Below, piece by piece: positions 51,743 to 60,853 of a stretch of 64,000 nucleotides of DNA. The DNA is from Terriglobia bacterium (GTDB taxonomy: Bacteria > Acidobacteriota > Terriglobia > Terriglobales > Acidobacteriaceae): the NCBI GenBank assembly GCA_020073465.1, contig JAIQFC010000020.1:1-64000 (forward strand), in the 5' to 3' direction. The notes below the pieces were generated by a model. It made no database searches and had not been told where the DNA came from. It saw only the letters and a program-made list of their open reading frames with translations. Every line of letters starts with the position of its first letter. The stretch's first letter is position 1. A program made the translations under genes and the position numbers.

Positions 51743-53005
51743 TCACGTTCCTGCCGAAACCTCCCGTCCCCATTGTTGCGCCTGCCAGTAGAGACTACCG
51801 ACTTCCTCCGCATCCAGATGCAGGCTGCCGACGATGCGATTCACGCACTCCCACTCCCCCGCCTCCTGCGCCAGCATCAGTTGATACACGGGCCCCAGCA
51901 CACTTGATTGGCCCAACAGCACCGCTTTGGTTTCACGATCCAGGGGAACTTTCTCCAGCACGTCTGCCATTTTCATTTCGAGCATGGCATCGATCAGCGA
52001 AAGCAGACCGAGCAAAAACAGATCTGACTCCCCGTGGGGCACGCGTGGGGCCAACAATTCGCCAAAGCGCGCTCGCACCAGCGCCGAGAGCAGCAAGTCG
52101 CTGGTCTTGTCCTGCCCCGCGCCGACCGCGGCCACCAGCCGCACCCAGCGCCGTACTTCCCGCTCGCCAAGAATCGCAAACGCATGCCGGATGGAGTGAA
52201 TTTCGCTCTTGAACGCGAACATCGCGGAGTTCATGTAGCGCAGCAGGCGATAGCAGATCGACGCCTCACCTTTGATCAGTTTCTCCAGCTTCACCAGATC
52301 GAGTTCGGGACGCGACACTGCCTCCAGCATGCGCAGGTAGTGCACGCGGTTGGCGGGCATGTGGCGCGTGGTCAAAACCTCCGGCCGGCGGAAGAAATAT
52401 CCCTGAAAGTAAACGAATCCCTGCTCGCGCGCCGCCTCAAACTCCTCGCGGGTTTCGACCTTCTCGGCCAGCATGCGGCAGCGCCAGGGTCCGTGGCGCC
52501 TGATCAAGGCCATGCGCTGTTCTGGCGTGGTCAGCTTCAACTCCACCTTGATAATGTCGGCGATTTCGGACAGGGGCTCGCGCGGGTCGTCCGCCACATA
52601 GTCATCGAGTGCGATCAAGTAGCCGGCTTCCTTCAGCCGCTGGCACGCCCCAACGACTTCCGCATCCGCCGGAACGCTCTCCAGGACCTCGACCACGGTT
52701 GATTGCGACGGCAGCAGGCGGACGAGCCCTCGCACCAGCGTGTCGCGGGTGCAATTCATGAACGCCCGCCGCCCGTCACACAGCACGTCCAGTCCCATCA
52801 GAAGGGAGCTATCGAGCGTCGACCGTGAGGCGGCATCCAGGTCCGAACAGGTGAACGCGTTCTCCAAGCCATCGCGAAACAGCAGCTCGTAGCCGAACAC
52901 GTTCTCCTCGCGGTCAAAGATCGGCTGCCGCGCCACATAGCGCAGTTGCTTCACCTCGCCGCTCTGGCTTTGAACGGAAGACGGGGCTGCAGAAAGGTTT
53001 CCCAC
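51743..53005 (-). CDS. EAL-HDOD (YuxH-like) signalling protein
   Basis: A 420-residue protein. The N-terminal ~200 residues are a reduced EAL domain (YVARQPIFDREENVFGYELLFRDG, VVEVLESVPAD, YLIALDDYV, IIKVELK). The usual EAL-type Glu and metal ligands are incomplete, so c-di-GMP hydrolysis is unlikely. The C-terminal HDOD domain spans about 205-400 (ISRPELDLVKLEKLIKGEASICYRLLRY in pieces, HSIRHAFAILGEREVRRW). Such proteins link second-messenger signals to motility or the cell cycle. It is monocistronic. The upstream ~85 bases hold the promoter. Confidence 0.87.
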   Translation of the reverse strand: MGNLSAAPSSVQSQSGEVKQLRYVARQPIFDREENVFGYELLFRDGLENAFTCSDLDAASRSTLDSSLLMGLDVLCDGRRAFMNCTRDTLVRGLVRLLPSQSTVVEVLESVPADAEVVGACQRLKEAGYLIALDDYVADDPREPLSEIADIIKVELKLTTPEQRMALIRRHGPWRCRMLAEKVETREEFEAAREQGFVYFQGYFFRRPEVLTTRHMPANRVHYLRMLEAVSRPELDLVKLEKLIKGEASICYRLLRYMNSAMFAFKSEIHSIRHAFAILGEREVRRWVRLVAAVGAGQDKTSDLLLSALVRARFGELLAPRVPHGESDLFLLGLLSLIDAMLEMKMADVLEKVPLDRETKAVLLGQSSVLGPVYQLMLAQEAGEWECVNRIVGSLHLDAEEVGSLYWQAQQWGREVSAGT

Positions 53006-53090
53006 CCAGAGACTATCGGCAACCAGGCCTGAAACTGCAGCTCAGGTCCGCTGTCCGTAGTTCTTAGCTTTCTCCAATGCTGGCGGGAGC

Positions 53091-54155
53091 TTAGTCCCCA
53101 AAACCGATACCGATGGCCTTGGCGGTGCGAACCAACTCGCCCTCGGGATCCACTGATTTCAGGTGGCCGATGGCGCGGGCGACGTCGACGGCGACAATCG
53201 CTCCGGCACGCAGCGCGACCATCTTGCCGAAGTTGCCTTCTGCGATCAGCTCGACTGCAGCTACTCCGAAGCGAGTGGCCAGCACACGGTCGTACGGGGA
53301 GGGCGAACCGCCGCGCTGGATGTGGCCCAACACGCTCACCCGCACTTCCTTGTTGGCAAAGAGGCCGATGGCGTCGCCGATGGTGTTGCCGACGGGCCAG
53401 CCGCGCGCCATCTGCTTCAATTCCGACGGCAGCTTGATGCCTTCGGCGACCACGACTATGGTGAAGTGCTTGCCGGCGCGCTCGCGGGCGGCGATGCAGT
53501 CACAAATACTCTTGAGGGTGAAAGGGATTTCGGGAATGAGGATCACGTGGGCCCCGCCGGCGATGCCGGCTTCGAGCGCAATCCATCCACAGTCACGCCC
53601 CATGACCTCGACCACGATGACGCGATGGTGCGAGGCGGCCGTGGTGTGAATCTTGTCGATGGCGTCGGTGACGGTGTGCAGCGCCGTGTCGAAACCGAAC
53701 GTCACCTCGGTTGCTGAGAGATCGTTGTCGATGGTCTTGGGCACGCCCACCAGCTTCAGGCCTTTCTGAAAAAGCTCGTGGCCGATCTTCTGCGAGCCGT
53801 CGCCGCCGATGGTGATGATGGCGTCGATGCCCAGCTTGTGCGCGTTGGCGATGACCTGGTCAGAAATGTCGCGGGTAACCTCCTGGCCGTTTTCCTCGGT
53901 CTTATATTGGAAAGGGTTGCCGCGGTTGGTGGTCCCGAGAATGGTGCCGCCACGAGGGAGAATGCCGCTGACTTCCTTCAGCGTGAGTTCAAAGGACTTT
54001 TCGGGCCAGATCAAGCCGTCGAAGCCGTCGGGGATGCCGATGACTTTCCAGTTGTACTTGAGGATGGCGGCCTTGGTGGCGGCGCGAATGACGGCGTTGA
54101 GACCGGGAGCGTCCCCGCCTCCGGTGGCGATGCCGATGCAGCGGATGTTGGACAT
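53091..54155 (-). CDS. pfkA: 6-phosphofructokinase (group with Lys124)
   Basis: A 354-residue PFK for the committed step of glycolysis. It shows GIATGGGDAPGLNAVIR, the nucleotide loop TIGGDGSQKIGHEL, the catalytic PKTIDNDL, EVMGRDCGWIALEAGIAGGA and GHIQRGGSPSPYDR. At the two residues that separate donors it has Gly in GGDGS (ATP-like) and Lys in PKTIDND (pyrophosphate-enzyme-like); this mix is known from Streptomyces-type enzymes that use ATP. Length is above the 320 of E. coli PfkA. Monocistronic; no allosteric statement can be made. Confidence 0.93.
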   Translation of the reverse strand: MSNIRCIGIATGGGDAPGLNAVIRAATKAAILKYNWKVIGIPDGFDGLIWPEKSFELTLKEVSGILPRGGTILGTTNRGNPFQYKTEENGQEVTRDISDQVIANAHKLGIDAIITIGGDGSQKIGHELFQKGLKLVGVPKTIDNDLSATEVTFGFDTALHTVTDAIDKIHTTAASHHRVIVVEVMGRDCGWIALEAGIAGGAHVILIPEIPFTLKSICDCIAARERAGKHFTIVVVAEGIKLPSELKQMARGWPVGNTIGDAIGLFANKEVRVSVLGHIQRGGSPSPYDRVLATRFGVAAVELIAEGNFGKMVALRAGAIVAVDVARAIGHLKSVDPEGELVRTAKAIGIGFGD

Positions 54156-54533
54156 GGGGTTCGTCGTTGGCCGCTAGTCGTCTGCAGTTGGTCGTTGTCT
54201 TGTCATTCCGAGTGTAGCGAGGAATCTGGGTGTGTGCCGATGCCGACGAGGACCTAGGTCCCTCGCTTTGCTCGGGATGACAGAACACAACTCATGGCGG
54301 TCCACTACGATCATACCGTTTCAGCATGCAGGGAGAGCAATGTTACGAGTGGGCGTAGAAAGAATCTGCTCCGACGTTCGAGGAGGATGGTTTCTGTGAC
54401 GGATGAACATTGCCATTCTTGGGGAGTCAGGTGCTTTGGAGGGAAAATCAAAAGCCCCACTTCTCGCAAAGAACGCGAGAAATGGGGCACCCAGGTTCGC
54501 AGGTCGGTTCAGGGGCCGGGCGCGCGGCAAATT
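54156..54533. repeat. dispersed repeats between pfkA and the Ig-like lipoprotein gene
   Basis: No gene fits these 378 bases. TGTCATTCCGAG (54201-54212) is matched by CTCGGGATGACA (54271-54282), a long inverted repeat of a wording common in Acidobacteriota genomes. At 54454-54488 GCCCCACTTCTCGC and GCGAGAAATGGGGC flank a 7-base loop, a strong hairpin that can end the leftward lipoprotein transcript. CGTTGGCCGCTAGTCGTCTG words lie at the pfkA end. Confidence 0.7.
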
Positions 54534-55172
54534 CTATTGCACGTGGATCGTCAAAGCCTGGCTGGTGAAGCCACAAAGAGTGGCTGAGACGTTCGTGGAC
54601 TGACCCGACGAACCGGCAAGGACCGTTCCTTGCCCACCAGTTATCGACGAGAAGACGGCCGTGTTTGAAATGTTCCAGGTTACTTCGTTCGTGACGTCCG
54701 TCTGGGGAAGGCCACCGAAGCTGGCCATAGCCGTGAACGTAACCAAATCATTCTCCTTTGGACTAGTGGTGTTCGCGGTCAGCGTCATCGCAGTCACGTT
54801 CGGGCACACGGTCACGGTGGCGGTGTTGCTTGCGGTTCCGTCCACGGCGGTGATGGTCGTTGTGCCTGGGGGATTGTTAATGACCGATGCAGCAAGAACC
54901 TTCCCGTTCGATTGACCCACGGTGGCGACAGACGTGTCGGAGGAAGTCCACAGACACTTGCCGGTGACGTTGGCAGTGCTGCCGTCGTCAAAGGTACCGG
55001 TGGCGATCATCTGCAGGCTTGCTCCAGGCACAATGGTCTGACCGGATGGACCAACGCTGATGCTGGTCAGAGTCGGATTCACAAAGAAGCCGCGGCAGCT
55101 TATGGCAAGGGCCAAGGTTGCGAGCACGGCGAGGGCGCCGGCCAAGCGGAGTTTGTGCTTCGTCGAGGACAT
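54534..55172 (-). CDS. BIG2-type Ig-like lipoprotein
   Basis: A 212-residue secreted lipoprotein. The signal ends in LALAISC (lipobox Cys near residue 26). Two bacterial Ig-like (BIG2) domains follow: LTSISVGPSGQTIVPGASLQM...STANVTGKCLWTSSDTSVATV and MTLTANTTSPKENDLVTFTAMAS...DVTNEVTWNISN. Such domains give surface adhesion or stalk modules; alone here, with no enzyme domain. The gene precedes the hairpin repeats to the left. Codon choice does not differ visibly from neighbours. Confidence 0.82.
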   Translation of the reverse strand: MSSTKHKLRLAGALAVLATLALAISCRGFFVNPTLTSISVGPSGQTIVPGASLQMIATGTFDDGSTANVTGKCLWTSSDTSVATVGQSNGKVLAASVINNPPGTTTITAVDGTASNTATVTVCPNVTAMTLTANTTSPKENDLVTFTAMASFGGLPQTDVTNEVTWNISNTAVFSSITGGQGTVLAGSSGQSTNVSATLCGFTSQALTIHVQ

Positions 55173-55566
55173 GTTCGTTGAGACTCCTTGGGCGCGCTTG
55201 CTGTGCTCAGAACAGGGGCGGCTCGAAAAATCCTGCCCAGTTGTTTAATGCCGTTGTCAAGGTCAGACAGCGGAGCTTCGCTCCGCCGGACAGCCCCTTC
55301 GACTTCGCTCAAGGCAGGCTTGGGCGGCTGTCCCCACATGATTCCCCTTCTTACAACAGCTCGGAAAAATTGTAGCAGAGAAAATCTCGGGCAACGTGCC
55401 CACCAGTACTAATGCCTAGAAGCGCGGAACCAGAGGCGGTAATGTGCCTCTGGAACAGAACGCCGCCTGTGAGCGGACTTGCACACAGGGTTACAAAAAA
55501 ATGAGAAAAGAAGAATGGCCAGCGCCGCCCTGGCGCTGGCCACTGAACACTGACATCAATGCCACG
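55173..55566. repeat. gap with GACTTCGCTCAAGGC repeat and hairpins
   Basis: About 394 bases without a gene I can support. GCGGAGC-TTC-GCTCCGC (55270-55286) is a tight hairpin. GGACAGCC (55288-55295) and GGCTGTCC (55326-55333) are the ends of a larger inverted unit whose centre carries CCTTCGACTTCGCTCAAGG, a dispersed repeat; a shorter relative occurs near 6.21 kb. The rest includes the lipoprotein promoter and the end of the YXWGXW gene. Confidence 0.65.
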
Positions 55567-56847
55567 TTACCGTCCCCGGCCAGGATGATGTTCCTTGTCC
55601 TGCTTCGGAGGGTTCTCCTTGTGGTCTTGCTTGGGAGCGGCCTCCCTGCGTGGTGCGCTCTCCTGACGCTTAGGAGCAGGCGGGGCGCTTTCGTGTCGTG
55701 GAGCATTCTCCCTCGGCGCGGTCTCACGCGGCTGCGGAGTTGGACGTGACTCCTGTTGCGGACGCGACTCGTGCTGCGGCGGAGGAGTGCTCTCGCGAGC
55801 CTTGTCACGCGGCTCGTACGTCGGATTGGTGCCTCTGTTCCCCTTGTCCTGATACATGGGGTTCGACTGCCGCTGGTTCTCGTTGTTCCTCGCTGGCGGA
55901 TTGGACGGTCGCTCGGGAGCGGCGTTCGATCCTTTTGAGTTCGGCGGAGTGAACGGGCGGTAACCCTCGTTGGATTTCGGCCGGTCTCCTGCGTTCGGAG
56001 GAGTAAACGGGCGATTCCCCGGCGCATTGGCACGATTCGGGTTCGCCGGAGTCATGGGACGGTCTCCACCGCGCTCCGGTCCGCGCGCCTCGCGGGGAGA
56101 TATTGTTGGCTGATGATAGGGCGCTCCGGCGGCCCTGGCCGGAACGACGGCATGGCGGCTGAAGTCGGCGGGTCGTGCCGTGGCGGCGATTTTGGGGCGT
56201 CCCTGGTTTACGCGCGCGAACAACTCGCGATTGCGGCTGGCAGCCTCGCGGTGCTGTTCCTGCGCGGCAAGCGGCTCCCGATGCCGTTCGTGCGATGCGA
56301 CTTCTTCTTCGCGGGTCGGACGCGCCATCACGCCTCCGGTGCCACCGTTGTAGCTCACGTTGTTCACCGTCGTGTTGTTGACGATGACCGTCTTGTTGTA
56401 GACGTTGGTCACATTGGTGACGTTCACATTGGTCACGCTACGGTTGTAGTGGAAGCGGTCGCGCTCCCAGTAGCCACCGGCAAAGCCGACGCCGGTGTAG
56501 CCGTAGCCATAATTGATGCCGCCATAGAAGCCGACGTGCGGGCCCCAGTAGCCGCGATGCCAGGCGTAGAAGCCCTCGTTCCATCCCCAATAGCCGGGGG
56601 TCCAGTACATGCCTACCGGAGCAAACACCCAGGTTCCGGGTACCCAGAAGTAGCCCTCGTCGTCATTCCAAGCCCAATATCCGGGCGTCCAGACGTAGCC
56701 GGGGCCGGGGCAAATGGGCTGCGCATAGACCGGCAGTGCAGGAGGGCCGATCCTCACGGAAATGAGGACCTGTGCGTAGGCGGCCGCAGAAAAAGAAATC
56801 ATCAAGATCGCGAATATAAGCCACCGTACTGGTCGATTGCGGTTCAT
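55567..56847 (-). CDS. YXWGXW-repeat exported protein with disordered tail
   Basis: A 426-residue protein. A signal peptide (LIFAILMISFSAAAYAQ) precedes tandem YXWGXW-like motifs: GYVWTPGYWAW, GYFWVPGTWVF, MYWTPGYWGW and AWHRGYWGPHVGFYGG. An Asn/Thr/Val-rich strand repeat follows (NVTNVTNVYNKTVIVNNTT). The C-terminal ~220 residues are disordered and rich in Pro, Arg, Asn and Glu. YXWGXW proteins occur in outer layers of many Gram-negatives; function unknown. The strongly basic/acidic repeat tail may bind surface polymers. Monocistronic. Confidence 0.85.
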   Translation of the reverse strand: MNRNRPVRWLIFAILMISFSAAAYAQVLISVRIGPPALPVYAQPICPGPGYVWTPGYWAWNDDEGYFWVPGTWVFAPVGMYWTPGYWGWNEGFYAWHRGYWGPHVGFYGGINYGYGYTGVGFAGGYWERDRFHYNRSVTNVNVTNVTNVYNKTVIVNNTTVNNVSYNGGTGGVMARPTREEEVASHERHREPLAAQEQHREAASRNRELFARVNQGRPKIAATARPADFSRHAVVPARAAGAPYHQPTISPREARGPERGGDRPMTPANPNRANAPGNRPFTPPNAGDRPKSNEGYRPFTPPNSKGSNAAPERPSNPPARNNENQRQSNPMYQDKGNRGTNPTYEPRDKARESTPPPQHESRPQQESRPTPQPRETAPRENAPRHESAPPAPKRQESAPRREAAPKQDHKENPPKQDKEHHPGRGR

Positions 56848-57069
56848 GGTTTCCCCTTTTGCCTCGTCACCTTTGACGACGAGGGCTCATTTAACGTTGG
56901 ACACAAGTTCGTGTTCGGCTGGTGAGCTGATTAAGGGTCTCTCATTCCGCCGTCACTGCCAAGTGCCCTTAGTACGAGTGTCCTTTCGGTATAAACCCCC
57001 AGGTTCCTAGGATGTTGCTAGGCCGGAAACTGCTTTGGAATCTGTTGGTTGGAGGTCTCCGACCGGCTC

Positions 57070-57231
57070 TCAGTAGTTTCCCTTGAAAGCACGGTAGATT
57101 ACGTAAATCCACGACAGGACTCCATGGACTATCGCCCACAAGATGGAGTGGTTGAGCTGGAACGACAGAATCATGGCCAGCGCAGCTCCCATGGAAATAC
57201 CAGCAGTCGCTGCCCCGCTTTTCGCGCTCAT
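57070..57231 (-). CDS. 53-residue membrane protein
   Basis: A short frame with a strong AAGGAGAC ribosome site five to six bases before its ATG. The product begins MSAKSGAATAGISMGAALAM and has two hydrophobic stretches: around residues 11-24 and the block SILWAIVHGVLSWIYVIYRA at 29-48. Small proteins with an ILWAIxHGxxxWxYVIY pattern occur in several phyla, by recollection, but no function is assigned. It lies 31 bases downstream of the DUF2203 gene on the same strand and is probably co-transcribed with it. Confidence 0.72.
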   Translation of the reverse strand: MSAKSGAATAGISMGAALAMILSFQLNHSILWAIVHGVLSWIYVIYRAFKGNY

Positions 57232-57262
57232 GACTGTCTCCTTGCGCTAATTTAGCTTTGTC

Positions 57263-57697
57263 TTAGTTCAGCTTCTTGGCCCGGGGAATGCGTTCGTCGA
57301 TGGGTTTGCGGCCGGCGAATCCTTCTTCCGTGCCGTGCCAGTGGGTGATGGCCGCTTCGCCCAGCTTCCAGCACAGCAACACGATCTGCCCCTCGACTTC
57401 GCAGGGGAAGTCGAGCAGTCCGATGTTGAGGTCCTTAACCTGGACGTCGATGGAGTCGATTTCGGCGAGAGCGTCGCGCACGCGCTGTTCGGCCTTGGCG
57501 CGCTCGGCCTTGCGTCGGGCGAGAGCGACGATGTCCAGATTCGTGCCGCCGTTGAGGAATACGCGATGAGCCATGGCTTGCATCTCGGCGTCGACTTCGT
57601 CCATCAGCTTCTTGCCGGCGATGGCGGTGCGCAGGAGTGATTCGAGCACAGGCAGGAGCGATTGGGCTTCATCGAGAGTGAACGTGCGGTCAGACAT
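57263..57697 (-). CDS. DUF2203 protein
   Basis: A 144-residue protein of DUF2203. It has FTLDEAQSLLPVLESLLRTA at the start, a central helical pair (AEMQAMAHRVFLNGGTNLD and AERAKAEQRVRDALAEI), and the family-defining end GLLDFPCEVEGQIVLLCWKLGEAAITHWHGTEEGFAGRKPI. Function is unknown; the conserved C-x-x-E and H-W-H residues could bind a metal. It is followed by the small membrane protein gene. About 220 bases separate it from the next gene, with a GGTCGTTAGTCGCTGG word near the start. Confidence 0.88.
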   Translation of the reverse strand: MSDRTFTLDEAQSLLPVLESLLRTAIAGKKLMDEVDAEMQAMAHRVFLNGGTNLDIVALARRKAERAKAEQRVRDALAEIDSIDVQVKDLNIGLLDFPCEVEGQIVLLCWKLGEAAITHWHGTEEGFAGRKPIDERIPRAKKLN

Positions 57698-57917
57698 AGG
57701 CTAAATTCTATTTTAGCGCATGCGGTGATTCGGTCGTTAGTCGCTGGCAAGTCTTATGGGCTAGCAGAAATCACGTAGGAAGAGCGGCCTCGGTTGTCTC
57801 TACTCCTTTATCCTCAAACCAGAAGCTATCTCATAAATGTCATGGGATTTGTTTCAGGTAGGTAGTGCTAACGCCCTGTCCACAAGGGATACGTGGAGTG
57901 ACGCAATACGCAGGCGT

Positions 57918-58829
57918 TCATGGCATCTGATCAAAGCAGTCCTGTGGGTTTCGCGAGACGATAGGAGGCATCCCTGGGCCTGTGGTAAGGCCACCCCGGC
58001 TGAGTGATCCCTGGTTAGCACCAAAGCGGGACGCTGCCCAGTCGCCCACGCGCATGAAATTTGCCGAAACAGCGTCCCCGCCATTGTCGTAGTAGACCTC
58101 GTAAGTCACAAGAATGGGTTTGGAAGCGAAGGATTCGATGTACTTGGCGAAGTCTGGATGACCCCAAAACTCCGTTCCACAGGTACCTGCTCTCCGGTCA
58201 TACTCCAAGTCGTAATGATCTGATTGGGCATACACGTCAGTTCTCTTGTGCCATCGCATCGGGACCGAGACGACACGCCGCGTTACAAAAAAGTCAATAG
58301 GCGTCCGGTTCGGATTGAGGACCAATAGTGGAGTCACGACGAACATAACGACTGCAAATGACACAACTCTGATCAGCTTGGGCCTAACAGTGGCGGGACT
58401 TGCAGGACGCACAAATTCGACGCAGGCGAAAACTGTGGCAACGAGTAGCAGGACTGCGGGAATGAACGCTTGGAGAGGATAACTTCCACCCCGGCTAACG
58501 TTGCGAGCGGCTGCGCGCAAAGCAGATGCCAGATAAATCCACTGTGCGAAAGCAGATGCTAGAACGAGAAGGCTCGCCGCTCGCCGTTTGTACAGACTGA
58601 CGAATGCGCCAACACCAAGACAGACCGATCCGGCGAGAGAAATCAACTCCAAGGCTGAGATCGGCCGTCCCCACACCGCGAACGCGATTAGAGCCAGCAC
58701 GGGTGTGACGGTCGCCACAGCCGTGACCCAATAGATGACGAATGAAATCATTGCATGCTGTGAATGAGCTTCGAGCCATAATACCAACTGCTGCAAAATC
58801 GCCATTTCACCAACAACCGCTGGGCGCAT
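57918..58829 (-). CDS. membrane protein of unknown function with soluble C-domain
   Basis: A 303-residue protein with about five membrane helices in its first 190 residues (FVIYWVTAVATVTPVLALIAF, LISLAGSVCLGVGAFVSLY, PAVLLLVATVFACVEFV, VVMFVVTPLLVLNP). A periplasmic or outside C-domain of about 110 residues follows (SDHYDLEYDRRAGTCGTEFWGHPDFAKYIESF). I recognise no family. An in-frame ATG eight codons later (before AILQQLV) may be the true start. It is downstream of, and on the same strand as, the amidase gene with 15 bases between; order suggests a shared transcript. Confidence 0.65.
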   Translation of the reverse strand: MRPAVVGEMAILQQLVLWLEAHSQHAMISFVIYWVTAVATVTPVLALIAFAVWGRPISALELISLAGSVCLGVGAFVSLYKRRAASLLVLASAFAQWIYLASALRAAARNVSRGGSYPLQAFIPAVLLLVATVFACVEFVRPASPATVRPKLIRVVSFAVVMFVVTPLLVLNPNRTPIDFFVTRRVVSVPMRWHKRTDVYAQSDHYDLEYDRRAGTCGTEFWGHPDFAKYIESFASKPILVTYEVYYDNGGDAVSANFMRVGDWAASRFGANQGSLSRGGLTTGPGMPPIVSRNPQDCFDQMP

Positions 58830-58844
58830 TTATGAGATGGGGCT

Positions 58845-60641
58845 CTAGAAACCCGGCGGGCGCTCCCCAACTGCCCCGAAGGCGTGTTCGAGTGCGAGTC
58901 CGGCGCTGGCCACGGTGCCTTCGTCGAAGAGGCGTCCGATCAGCGTGACGCCGTGGGGAACGCGGCGAGGCGGGTCGAACGTCGGCATTGGATTATTGGG
59001 GTCGGGAGCCCAGTCGCTGCGGGCTTTCGAGACTTCGATGAAGCCGGCACGCAAGGTGAGCGAAGGGTGTCCGGTGAAGTTGGCGATGGTGAGCATCTCG
59101 TCGCGAAGGGAGGGTACGAGAAGCAAGTCCACCTGGGAGAAGAGGCGAGCCATTTCCTCGGCCACCTTGCGGCGCAGGCGGTCAGCCTGTACGAAGTCTA
59201 CGGCGGAGAGGAAACGGGCCTGGCGAAAAATGTTGGGCCAGGCGTCGGGCACCTGGGCTTTGAGCTGGTTCACGCCGCCACTGAGCGTGAGTTCCTCGAA
59301 CGCCGCGGCACCTTCGGCGAAGAGGATCAGGTTCAGCGAGCCGTAGGGCCAGTCGGGGATCGAGACTTCGACCGGGACCATGCCCACTTTGCGTACGACG
59401 TCCACGGCGGCGCGGTCGACTTCGGTGGCGGGATTCTGGTCGAGCCACTGCGGGAAATAGCCGACGCGCAGGCCCCGCACGCTGGCCGCGGCGTCGAAGT
59501 CAAGATGGCTGGGCACGCTGGCTACGTCGCCAGCGTCGGGACCGGAGATGGCCTGCAGAACCAGCATGGCGTCTTCGACGGCGCGGGTCATGGGACCGAG
59601 CTTGTCGAGTGACCAGCAGAGCGTCATGGCGCCGGTGCGCGGGACACGGCCGTAGGTAGGGCGGAGACCAGTAATACCGCAGCGCATGCTGGGACTGATA
59701 ATGCTGCCCCCGGTTTCGCTCCCGATCGCGAAGCCAACTAACCCCGCGGCGGTGGCGGCGCCAGGACCTGCACTCGAACCCGACGAGGCTTCTTCGAGCA
59801 GCCACGGGTTCATCGTTTGTCCTCCGAACCAGATATCGTTGAGGGCGAGCGCGCCCAGGCTCAGTTTTGCGATGAGAACTGCGCCCGCATCGTGGAGGCG
59901 CTTGACCACTGCCGCGTCTTCGGCAGGCACACGGTTGCGGAAGGGCTCGGCACCGTAGGTGGTGGGGATTCCGGCGGTGTCGAGGAGATCTTTGCCGCCC
60001 CAGGGAATCCCATGCAGGGGTCCGCGGTACTTGCCCGCGGCAATTTCTTCGTCGGCTTTCTTGGCTTGCGCGAGCGCAAGGTCACGCGTGAGCGTGATGA
60101 TGCAGCGCAGCTTGGAATCGAACTGCTCGATGCGCTTCAGATAAATGCGGGTGAGGCGCTCGGAAGTGAGTTTGCGCTGTTCGATCCAGCGCGAAAGCTG
60201 GGTCACGGAGGCGAAGGCGATGTCGGCATCGTTTGGGGGTAGTGGGCCGGGATCAGTCTGGCTGCGCACGAAGCGGTCGCGGTCCGGTGCGACCTTCTGG
60301 CCGGGCAGGGTTGGGTTCCAGCGCGAGGCGGGGGCAAGCGACGGTTCGAGCGCAACCTTGCGCGGGCCGGTGCGGCGCTCGTAGAGCGATGCCATAGTTC
60401 TGCGCCAACTGCCTGCGGCGACAGCACGTTCGCTGGCGTTCATCTCAATCCGCACGAGCTTCTCGGCCTCGGCGAAGGTGGTGGGCGAGACTTCAGGTCC
60501 GACGGCAGGTCCGGTGCCAAATGCGGGCGGCGCGCCGGGTGGAAGGTCAGACGGATTCTGCGCCTGGCCGCGGAAGGCGGCGGCTGCACCGAGAACGCTG
60601 AGAGAGGTGAGGGCCAGGAATTGACGGCGGGATTTAGGCAT
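58845..60641 (-). CDS. exported amidase (amidase-signature family)
   Basis: A 598-residue amidase-signature enzyme. A Tat-type signal (KSRRQFLALTSLSVLGAAAAF) with the twin Arg leads to a Pro-rich linker of ~100 residues. The catalytic Lys is in HGIPWGGKDLLDTAG, the cis-Ser in EEASSGSSAGPGAAT and the nucleophilic Ser in GFAIGSETGGSIISP. It hydrolyses amide bonds of an unknown substrate in the periplasm; GatA-like role is excluded by the signal. The ATG before PKSRRQ is used since the Tat motif then begins the protein; longer frames add 41 unrelated residues. Confidence 0.9.
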   Translation of the reverse strand: MPKSRRQFLALTSLSVLGAAAAFRGQAQNPSDLPPGAPPAFGTGPAVGPEVSPTTFAEAEKLVRIEMNASERAVAAGSWRRTMASLYERRTGPRKVALEPSLAPASRWNPTLPGQKVAPDRDRFVRSQTDPGPLPPNDADIAFASVTQLSRWIEQRKLTSERLTRIYLKRIEQFDSKLRCIITLTRDLALAQAKKADEEIAAGKYRGPLHGIPWGGKDLLDTAGIPTTYGAEPFRNRVPAEDAAVVKRLHDAGAVLIAKLSLGALALNDIWFGGQTMNPWLLEEASSGSSAGPGAATAAGLVGFAIGSETGGSIISPSMRCGITGLRPTYGRVPRTGAMTLCWSLDKLGPMTRAVEDAMLVLQAISGPDAGDVASVPSHLDFDAAASVRGLRVGYFPQWLDQNPATEVDRAAVDVVRKVGMVPVEVSIPDWPYGSLNLILFAEGAAAFEELTLSGGVNQLKAQVPDAWPNIFRQARFLSAVDFVQADRLRRKVAEEMARLFSQVDLLLVPSLRDEMLTIANFTGHPSLTLRAGFIEVSKARSDWAPDPNNPMPTFDPPRRVPHGVTLIGRLFDEGTVASAGLALEHAFGAVGERPPGF

Positions 60642-60671
60642 AAAAAGCATTGTAGCGTGCGGATTGTGTGG

Positions 60672-60690
60672 CGCGGGCGCCTCGCCCGCG
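60672..60690. repeat. REP hairpin 1 near the RAYT gene
   Basis: CGCGGGCG and its complement CGCCCGCG flank a 3-base loop, in GTGGCGCGGGCGCCTCGCC context. It lies just upstream of the amidase start and is the left-most of three related GC hairpins around the REP-associated transposase. Confidence 0.75.
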
Positions 60691-60812
60691 AAGAGGTGTC
60701 TAGCGGCTGGGGAGCCGGGTAAAAAGATTGACCAATGCGGGAATTCAAAGACAGAGCTGGTCATCCGTCACAGACATTGGACATTCCGCTAGAGTCTACT
60801 TCCGTGGATAGA

Positions 60813-60833
60813 GTGGGCGGGCGAGGCGCCCAC
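60813..60833. repeat. REP hairpin 2 upstream of the RAYT gene
   Basis: GTGGGCG and CGCCCAC flank a GGCGAGG centre, followed by CCTACATTTTCGG. It is about 20 bases before the transposase start. Wording matches the hairpin on the far side, as expected for the target of a RAYT enzyme. Confidence 0.75.
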
Positions 60834-60853
60834 CCTACATTTTCGGAGCTGTC

